DNA from: Akebia trifoliata
Taxonomy: Eukaryota > Streptophyta > Magnoliopsida > Ranunculales > Lardizabalaceae
DNA length: 64,000 bases
Direction of reading: 5' to 3'
Assembly: GCA_017979445.1 (NCBI GenBank)
Contig: CM030715.1
Location: 16,311,602 to 16,375,601, forward strand
Part shown: piece after piece, positions 56,780 to 64,000 of the stretch
Position numbering within the stretch: the stretch's first letter is position 1
Layout: each line of letters opens with the position of its first letter
The notes under the pieces: model-generated
The model's input: only the letters and a program-made list of their open reading frames with translations
Told to the model about the DNA's origin: nothing
Database searches by the model: none
Translations under genes and position numbers: made by a program

Positions 56780-57319
56780 ATCGGGGAGAACAAGAGGGAG
56801 TTACCATTGAGTTACCAGGAGAACCCGTCTATAAACGAGTTCGGGCTGCCCAGCTTAGTGGTAGTTGAAGCAGACCAATGATGGATAACACCAATTCTAG
56901 CGTACCTGCAACAGGAGAGCTGCCCAACGACCCAAAGGAGGCCAGGCAAATCAAGAATAGAGCAGAGAGATACATGATTCTAGATAGAACTTTTTACAGG
57001 AAATCCTTAAGGAAGCCACTCCTGCGTTGCCTGACTCTAGAAGAAGCAAAATAAGTACTAAAGGAGATCCATGGGGGCGACTGTGGAAACCATTTAGGGG
57101 GGAGAACTTTAACGCATAAGGTGCTCTCTCAAGGGTATTTATGGCCATACTTGCAGAAAGATGCAGCTTCGAACGTCAAGCATTGCGATAGCTGTCAAAG
57201 GCACAGGAAGATAATCAGGCAACCAACAGTACAGCTCCATTCCCTCATCAGCCCTTGGCTATTTGCACAGTGGAGGATTGACTTAGTAGACCCGATGCCC
57301 AAGGCCCCAAGAAATCTTA
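56780..57319 (+). pseudogene. Family D integrase N-terminal part
   Basis: WITPILAYLQQESCP, then in other frames EIHGGDCGNHLGGRTLTHK and GYLWPYLQKDAASNVKHCDS, CQRHRKIIRQPTVQLHSLIS, PWLFAQWRIDLVDPMPKA. These are the HHCC zinc finger and the start of the catalytic core with its first Asp. The remainder is cut off by the PIF/Harbinger insertion at 57320. Confidence 0.88.
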
Positions 57320-57559
57320 GGGCCTATTTGGATTGACTTCTCTAAGTGCTTCTGACTCTTGGGAGGAGTTAGAAGCACTTATTTTACTGTTTGGATGTGC
57401 GATGCTTTGCAAGAATAACTTTAAAAAAAAGTAAAAATAGTACTTTTAAGAAAAGTATTGAAATTGATACTTCTTATTTTCATTTTTGCGGAGAGTAATT
57501 TGTCCGTCAAAATTTTTCACGCGATTCCACTTTTACCCCCAAATTTTAACTTGTTTTTA

Positions 57560-57892
57560 CCTTATCCATATGAACAGAGCAAACCGAAGAGACTCCATCT
57601 TCTTCGCATGCGAAACAAAGAGAAGCCTCTCGTTCGACAGAACTCTCGATAGAGTCCTCGAGAGTGAACTCTCTCCCTCCGAGGGTGTCGTCTCCCTCGA
57701 GCGACTACGTTGGCTAGGTCTCCATCGACGTAAACCCTCAACGGAACCTTCTCATTCGACAAAACCCTTGATAGAGCCCTTGAGAGTGATCTATCTCCCT
57801 CCTACAGGTCTTCTCCCTCGACGGTGGCAAGATTTCTCTGATATTTGATACCACATCTGCCAAACCCTCGACTGAACGTTGATAGAGAGAGG
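57560..57892 (+). other. Possible 5' untranslated exon region of the Harbinger element
   Basis: GC-richer than its surroundings, with repeats of CTCGATAGAGTCCTCGAGAG and CTTGATAGAGCCCTTGAGAG. It ends at GATAGAGAGAG followed by GTAACTT, a good splice donor. The open frames on both strands have no recognisable motif. Confidence 0.35.
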
Positions 57893-59783
57893 TAACTTCG
57901 TGTGAAATTTCTTTTTGTAAGAGTTATTTTTCTTATCTTTTTGGTTTTTTAATTCCACTTTGAAATTCTCAATCACTTCCCTTCAAATCTATTTTGTAAA
58001 CAGTTGAATGATCTTGAATTATAAATGTTCTTCAATGAATTGAGTCCAATTTTGTATCTATCAATTGGGTATTTTTTATTTTTTTAATCATAATCCTGGG
58101 ATTGATAGGTTTTGGGGTGAATGGGTTTTTGAAGATGAGGTTGATGAGGAAAATGGGTAGATTAAATTTTTTTGTTTTTGTTTTTGTTTTTTTCAAATCC
58201 CAACCCGGTTTCGATTTAGATTATATCACATATATAAAATTTAATCCAAATCCAACCCAAAACTCCAAATTCTAAATCCAAATCCTATTTTTAAGTTCAG
58301 ATTGGCTCGAATATCTGATTTTTATGGCATATTGTCAGCCTTACATTGTAAAACCAATTTGGTAGGTAGGTACCATTGAACAAAACTTTCTTATGTGAAT
58401 GAACGCCTTCAACTCAATTGGAAGTTTTAAGGAAAGAAAAACAAGTAAGTTTAAAACTTAAATCCTTCATTAAAATCTTGAAAGATGCAAAGAAGAAGAA
58501 TAAAAGAAATGAGAAAGAGAGAGAGAAGAAGAAGAAGAAGAAATTTAGAAATGATTGTGCCTTTAAGGGTGTGCAATAACTAATAGTGGTTAAAACAGAT
58601 TTATTAGGTGCGTGCAAAGGTATATTTTAAAGTTAAGACGGGTACCCAAGCAAGTGGGGTGAAATAAGTCATTTTGGTGTGTGTAAATAGACCGACCGTT
58701 ATTAGATAGATAACACATTATAAACCTCATAATAGATCCAAACCATTCATCAAACCTGTTCATGCATGGATCCATGATTGTACAACACTAGAAGTTTTCT
58801 CTATTCATTTTCCATTGCCAACAAACAACGACTTTGGTAAATTCTGCCCATTTCCCTTGTGCATTCAAACAAAGATATACTCCATTCTCTTGAAAAAAAA
58901 AATTCATTTTCTTAAACGTTAATTTCTCAAAAAAAAAAAATATATCATGAAAATATTTTCCCAACAAACCAACTGACACTAAAAGATAAAATAAAACAAC
59001 ACAAGTCACGAAGGCACACATATTTTACATGATTTATACACATTTGCTATATCCGTGAGTCACAGGAATTGATCGACATCATCGAAACAATTATTGCATG
59101 CCCTTACAATGGCAACTTAAACAAGTAAGATGGGAGGTTTGAGCATGTGTAAATGCTATAACCCGTGTATACAACAATTAACACATACCCCTTACAATCC
59201 ATAGGTATACAACTATTTTATTTATGGTTGTACCCATTGTCCTCAACAACCTCATCTTCAAAAACCCATCAATCCTACGGTTAGGATTAAAAAAATAAAA
59301 ATAAAATTATCTAAACTAACCCATCAAAAGGCTTTTTTGTTTCTTGCAATTATAATTTCTATTGTAGTTTGTGGTGGATTGGGTTATCATAGAATCTATT
59401 TTTTAATTTGTTTTCTCATCTGCAGATGTGCTCGATTTTTTTCGTTTTGACTTTTGAAGATAAAATTTCATGGTTTGCTCATATTGGAAATCCTCTAATG
59501 TTTTGGGATGAATTTATGTTATAATTAGTCCCACGTTCATTCGAGGTTGTGTTCTAGGCTTTGATGACATACTGGGGTGCTTGAATTGATAATATTTATA
59601 TTAACTGTTGCGTGGATGTTAGATTTTGTATTATGCAGTGTATTATACAGGTATTTTTTTATCAGAAAAATTTCATATGTCCATTTTTAAGAGGAGATGC
59701 TGTCGAAATTTCGATAGAATTATAAAATTTATAAATTTATTTAAATTGAAAATAATTATTTTTATAATTTTTTAATATAATTT

Positions 59784-59786
<3 letters not shown>
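57893..59786 (+). other. AT-rich spacer, no gene recognised
   Basis: No coding similarity seen. A short GA/GAA microsatellite lies at about 58515-58541. Confidence 0.5.
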
Positions 59787-59817
<31 letters not shown>

Positions 59818-59819
<2 letters not shown>

Positions 59820-60222
59820 GGGCGGTTCAAGGGCCATATGAGAAAACATATGAAAAAACTTTCGTTTTTCAAAATAAGAGTTAGAGGTTTTGGATTGAGC
59901 TGATTTTTTGCAAGGATGGTCACTATGATGAAAAGATCATCCTCACAAAAAATCAGCTCAATCAGAAACTTCTAAATCCATCAAAAGTGATTTACAAATT
60001 AGTGATAAAAATTGGTAAAAAATCGACGGTCCACATTCTAAATCACTTTTAATGGGGTTAGAAGTTTCAGATTGGGCTGATTTTTTTTTTTGGATGATCT
60101 TCCCATCATAAAGATCATCCTCACAAAAAATCAGCTGAATCCAAAATTTCTAACCCATATTTTAAAATTTTATTAAAAACGAAAGTTTTTACATATGTTT
60201 TCTCATATGGCCCTTAAACCTG

Positions 60223-60226
<4 letters not shown>
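59818..60226. mobile_element. Palindromic MITE in a (TA)n tract, copy 1 (diverged subfamily)
   Basis: A 409-bp near-palindrome. The left end GGGGGCGGTTCAAGGGCCAT matches the inverted right end (GGGTCAGGTTTAAGGGCCAT). Both continue ATGAGAAAACATATG. Internal segments GTTAGAGGTTTTGGATTGAG and their inverted forms are shared with copies 2-4. It is flanked by (TA)n on both sides. Confidence 0.85.

Positions 60227-60301
<75 letters not shown>
60227..60301. repeat. (TA)n microsatellite, 75 bp
   Basis: A pure TA run between MITE copies 1 and 2. Confidence 0.98.
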
Positions 60302-60303
<2 letters not shown>

Positions 60304-60679
60304 GGGGCGTTCAATGGCCAACTTTTTGGCAAACTTTTTGGCAAAACATTTTTCAAAACATGAGTTAGAGGTTTTGGAATGGGCTGATTTTTGGTGAGGA
60401 TGATCTCTACGGTGAGGAGATCATCCTCACCAAAAATCAGCCCATTCCAAAACTTCTAACCCATGTTTACAAGCTGAAAAATCGTGGACCGTCCATTTTT
60501 TGTAAACTGTTTTTGATGGGGTTAGAAGTTTTGGAATGGGCTGATTTTTGGTGATGATGATCTCCTCACCGTAAAGATCATCCTCACCAAAAATCAGCCC
60601 ATTCCAAAACCTCTAACTCATGTTTTGAAAAATGTTTTGCCAAAAAGTTTGCCAAAAAGTTAGCCATTGAACGCCCCCC
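60302..60679. mobile_element. Palindromic MITE, copy 2
   Basis: 378 bp. Terminal inverted repeats of about 103 bp with one mismatch begin GGGGGGCGTTCAATGGC. Each half contains its own hairpin: TTTTGGAATGGGCTGATTTT ... GGTGAGGATGATCTC and its inverse. The element can thus fold as one long hairpin or as two side arms. No coding capacity. Confidence 0.92.
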
Positions 60680-60692
60680 TATATATATATAT

Positions 60693-61058
60693 GGGGGGCG
60701 TTCAATGGCCAACTTTTTGGCAAAACATTTTTCAAAACATGAGTTAGAGGTTTTGGAATGGGCTGAATTTTGGTGAGGATGATCTCTACGGTGAGGAGAT
60801 CATCCTCACCAAAAATCAGCCCATTCCAAAACTTCTAACACATGTTTACAAGCTGAAAAATTGTGGACCGTCCATTTTTTGTAAACTGTTTTTGATGGGG
60901 TTAGAAGTTTTGGAATGGGCTGATTTTTGGTGATGATGATCTCCTCACCGTAAAGATCATCCTCACCAAAAATCAGCCCATTCCAAAACCTCTAACTCAT
61001 GTTTTGAAAAATGTTTTGCCAAAAAGTTTGCCAAAAAGTTAGCCATTGAACGCCCCCC
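60693..61058. mobile_element. Palindromic MITE, copy 3
   Basis: 366 bp, nearly identical to copy 2. It lacks 12 bp (one AACTTTTTGGCA unit) in the left terminal repeat only. Spacers of 13 bp of TA lie on both sides. Confidence 0.92.
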
Positions 61059-61071
61059 TATATATATATAT

Positions 61072-61436
61072 GGGGGGCGTTCAATGGCCAACTTTTTGGC
61101 AAAACATTTTTCAAAACATGAGTTAGAGGTTTTGGAATGGGCTGATTTTTGGTGAGGATGATCTCTACGGTGAGGAGATCATCCTCACCAAAAATCAGCC
61201 CATTCCAAAACTTCTAACACATGTTTACAAGCTGAAAAATTGTGGACCGTCCATTTTTTGTAAACTGTTTTGATGGGGTTAGAAGTTTTGGAATGGGCTG
61301 ATTTTTGGTGATGATGATCTCCTCACCGTAGAGATCATCCTCACCAAAAATCAGCCCATTCCAAAACCTCTAACTCATATTTTGAAAAATATTTTGTCAA
61401 AAAGTTTGTTAAAAAGTTTGCCATTGAACGCTACCC
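61072..61436. mobile_element. Palindromic MITE, copy 4
   Basis: 365 bp with the same 12-bp left-end deletion as copy 3. The right end is more diverged (CCATTGAACGCTACCC). A (TA)n tract at 61437-61456 follows. Confidence 0.9.
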
Positions 61437-61719
61437 TATATATATATATATATAGTGTAATTATATATTTATTAAGGTATTATGATAATTTTTAGTGCAT
61501 TTTGGGTGTATTATCAACATTAAGGGTATTCTCTCTTTCCCTATCTCTCTCTCTCTCTCTATTATATTTCTATTTGCTAGATTTAGGATTTTATATGAGC
61601 CTAATCCTAATTGTAAATAATCTTAAGAGTACGTAATACAAGTCCTACATCAGACATACATTGTCTTGTTTCTTCTATTGGTTTTAATTCCTATCAAAAT
61701 CAGTTTGTTGTGATTAATT

Positions 61720-61830
61720 TTTCTAGTACATGATTTATTTATGTTTTTTTTCTAACACATGATTTATTTATATTTTTTTTCTAACACATGATTTATGTAT
61801 GTTTTTCTCAAACACATGATTAATTTTTTT
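61720..61830 (+). repeat. Short tandem repeat, about 31 bp x 3-4
   Basis: Units of the type CTAACACATGATTTATTTAT followed by a T run, just upstream of the MYB-like gene. A (CT)n tract lies at about 61535-61560. Confidence 0.75.
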
Positions 61831-61885
61831 CTTTTAAATATTTATTTAATTTTTTTTTCACATATTTGTTTGTTTTCATTTTAAA

Positions 61886-62924
61886 ATGCCTTCTGAAAAA
61901 ATAAATATGAACAAGGACAAACAAGTTGCAACACAAAATGACAAGGGTAAAGCAAATTGGAGTTTGTATTTATACAAGACCTTTATTGAACTATGTGTTG
62001 AAGCAGTCGCGCAAGGTCATATGAATGGGCAAACTTTAGACAGGTTAGGATGGAAGTTTGTTTGAAATGAATTTTTCAAAAAAACTGGATTTAAATTCGA
62101 ACAAAAACAATTCAAAAATCATTGGAACAAAACAAAATTAGATTGAAAGGCTTGGTCCAATCTAATGAGTGTAACTGAAATCAATTGGAACGACTATTCT
62201 ATCACCATGAGCGATGAATGTTGGATTGAACGAGAAATGGTAATACATATTTTTTAATATATTTAATTTTATTTATTTATGAAGATATTAATAAATATCT
62301 ATTAATAGTATTCATCATTTTTTATAGCAACATTCTGGAGATAATAAGTTTCGTTATAAGGCATTGGAGCATAGAGATGAGTTGGACAAGTTATTTGGTG
62401 GTACCACAGCTACCGGATCTCGTGTTTGATCTTCTGCAACGACAAACATGACAAATGAGTCAATTGCTGCTAATGATGATGATGATGATACCCCTAAATA
62501 CATTCCAGCGACATAAGAAAATACACTCCCAACTCACCTCGATGATGATATTAATGAGTCACCAACTTCAAGACCATCACAGAGAAGGTCATCAATAAGT
62601 GGGGATTCTACATCAAAACACAAAAAGGGAGGAAAATCTGATTTATTCGAGATTGAATTCAGTCGTTTGGTGGATCTTTTTCAATAAAAAATTCATAGGA
62701 ATGAACTTCCAAACGAGCAAAAAAAGCTTACTCCCGGTGAATGCTTGCCACTTCTTAATGAATTAGTGGATGAGATTCCTATAGGTAGTGATCGATATTG
62801 TTATGCGGTATCCAAGTTTGTGGATAGTGTAGATTTTAGGAATGTCTTCTATAGCTTGCCGACAAATAATGCTCATCTATCGTACCTTGATTTTGAATAC
62901 CATCGTTATCGTGGTGATCACTAG
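61886..62924 (+). pseudogene. Harbinger MYB/SANT-like DNA-binding protein, broken
   Basis: The ATG at 61886 begins MPSEKINMNKDKQVATQ. The Myb/SANT-like domain follows: ANWSLYLYKTFIELCVEA, NGQTLDRLGWKFV, KQFKNHWNKTKLD and KAWSNLMS. This is the plant Myb_DNA-bind_3 family, used by PIF/Harbinger elements as the partner that brings the transposase to DNA and to the nucleus. Exon 1 ends at 62239 (GAAATG/GTAATA), an intron of 88 nt ends TTTTTTATAG at 62327, and exon 2 runs to the TAG at 62922 through PSQRRSSISGDSTSKHKKGG and LPTNNAHLSYLDFEYHRYRG. In-frame stops occur near 62063 and 62141 and three more times in exon 2, so this copy is dead. Confidence 0.85.
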
Positions 62925-63224
62925 AGAGTAGCATAGTTTTTTTTTTATGGGTCAGTCTTTTATGAACAATTTTTTTGTGGACTATGTGGTTAGCAAAAGA
63001 AAGTTTGTTTCATTGATTATGATTTGGATTTATTCTGTATGGATTATGTTTTTATTTATTTCTAGTTTATGGATTGTTGATTATGTCTTATAGATTATGG
63101 TTTGGTTGTTAAAAATGTTTGTTTTAATATTTTATGTGATTGTTTATAAATTAATATATTTATGTGATTGTTAATATGGAATATTAAATGATATTTTTTT
63201 ATTAATAATGTAAACAGAAATAAG

Positions 63225-64000
63225 ATGGATTATTCAGATTCAGACGATGAGATTATATGTATGACTACACTTGCTGCAGCAAATGATTATCGTACAGTTT
63301 GTAAAAATAAATTAGTTCGACAATCTAAGACTAATTATAATTTTTCTAGACAAAATTATATGAACTATGTTTTGTTTGGGAATAATGCAATATGTCATGA
63401 ATAATTTTGGATGGAGAAACATGTATTCGAGAAATTATGCAATACTTTACACGAAGAGGTGGGTCACGAAAGAACGAAGAACGTTTCTTTAAAAGTATTC
63501 TTAGGAATGTTCTTAAAGATATTGGGACAAAACGAAGGCATACGAAGTGTTGGTGATTGATTTCAACGTTCTGAAGAAACCGTGAGTAGACACTTTCATA
63601 GAATATTGAAAGCTGTCCTTGAATTGTGTAAAACTCTCATTGTGTCTCATTCTTTGGATGAGATCCCTCATCAAATTCGCACAAATCGAAGATTCTGGCC
63701 TTTCTTTAAGGTAATTTTAAAGTTAAATTTAAAAAAATTATAATGTTTAATTTTTAATATAAAATTTCTTTCTATATGAAGGATTGTGTGGGAGCGGTTG
63801 ACGGTACTCATATTGGGGCACGAGTTCCAATAGCGGATCAACTTCGATATTTAGGTCGAAAATGTATAACACAAAATGTAGTGAATGTATGCTCTTTCGA
63901 TATGTTCTTCACATATGTAGTTGTTGGTTGGGAGGGACAAGTAAATGACGCGAACATGTTCTTAAAAACCATAAATAATCTTAATTCGGGATTTCCTCAC
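63225..64000 (+). pseudogene. PIF/Harbinger DDE transposase, N-terminal two thirds, broken
   Basis: The ATG at 63225 gives MDYSDSDDEIICMTTLAAAN. Then come FWMEKHVFEKLCNTLHEEVG, VSLKVFLGMFLKILGQNEGI, SEETVSRHFHRILKAVLEL and PHQIRTNRRFWPFFK. The exon ends at 63710 (AAG/GTAATT). An intron of 71 nt ends ATATGAAG at 63781. Exon 2 reads DCVGAVDGTHIGARVP (first catalytic Asp), ITQNVVNVCSFDMFFTYVVV and GWEGQVNDANMF (second Asp). This is the DDE_4/HARBI1 transposase that cuts and rejoins the element. Stops occur at CHE-stop-FWM and VGD-stop-FQR. The third acidic residue and the end are outside the window. Confidence 0.92.

Larger units (their letters stand above)
57320..64000 (+). mobile_element. PIF/Harbinger DNA transposon, left end and both genes (right end outside)
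   Basis: The left end GGGCCTATTTGGATTGAC follows TTA at 57317-57319, the TWA target duplication typical of PIF/Harbinger. It lies in the integrase of family D. AGAAGCACTTATTTT-like subterminal sequence follows, as in many Harbinger-derived MITEs. Inside are a possible 5' exon, a MITE cluster, a MYB/SANT-like gene (61886-62924) and a DDE transposase (from 63225). The assignment of this left end to the same element as the two genes is inference. A separate Harbinger MITE at 57320 is possible because the right terminal repeat is not in the window. Confidence 0.65.

Noticed and set aside
1..64000. tRNA, rRNA or organelle DNA insertions
   Set aside because: The only tRNA-like matches are primer-binding sites next to LTRs. 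I saw no cloverleaf, rRNA or plastid gene motif.

Overview
This window is plant nuclear DNA, probably from a eudicot with a large repeat-rich genome. The evidence is giant Ty3/gypsy LTR retrotransposons of the Tat/Ogre lineage, a Tekay-like chromovirus, PIF/Harbinger transposons with introns, and a captured piece of a plant-specific HD-ZIP IV homeobox gene. I see no intact single-copy host gene, no tRNA or rRNA gene and no prokaryotic feature. Almost all of the 64 kb is transposons inserted into one another, and most of the nesting can be proved from target-site duplications (TSDs) and from reading frames that rejoin across insertions. I use working names A to E for the LTR families.

Layout. 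1-1975: the 5' end of a minus-strand family A element whose body runs off the left edge. 1976-26199: a minus-strand family B element (protease, gag, leader, 5' LTR), split by a complete family A element (2743-13129, TSD GCTAC) and by a truncated Tekay-like element E1 (18512-24937) inside its 5' LTR. 26200-31250: remains of a PIF/Harbinger transposase split by a solo E LTR (26816-29595, TSD TATTC), then DNA I cannot assign. 31250-57319: a plus-strand family D Tat element, split by a complete 17.9-kb family C element (32021-49949, TSD ACTGC), by a solo A LTR (50769-52539, TSD AGCAC) and by an older A LTR (55245-56779). From 57320 a second PIF/Harbinger transposon carries a MYB/SANT-like gene and a DDE transposase, runs off the right edge, and contains a cluster of four palindromic MITEs in (TA)n tracts.

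How the parts work. Families A, B and C share a primer-binding site type (TGGCGACTCC...), LTR ends (TGTAGACACCC), and a conserved leader block of about 130 nt. C and D show gag, protease, RT, RNase H, a second archaeal-like RNase H and integrase in the Tat order. All coding regions carry stops or frameshifts, yet the LTR pairs of A and C look only a few percent diverged. These copies were therefore probably mobilised by proteins supplied from elsewhere.

Most notable: (1) element C carries about 230 codons of an HD-ZIP IV START domain between integrase and 3' LTR; (2) the non-coding parts of A, B and C are built from tandem arrays of short hairpins whose stems change in a compensatory way between copies; (3) one conserved leader block is shared by three families; (4) the C LTR has a 397-nt stretch without a single G; (5) near-identical palindromic MITEs sit in tandem, separated by 13-nt TA spacers.
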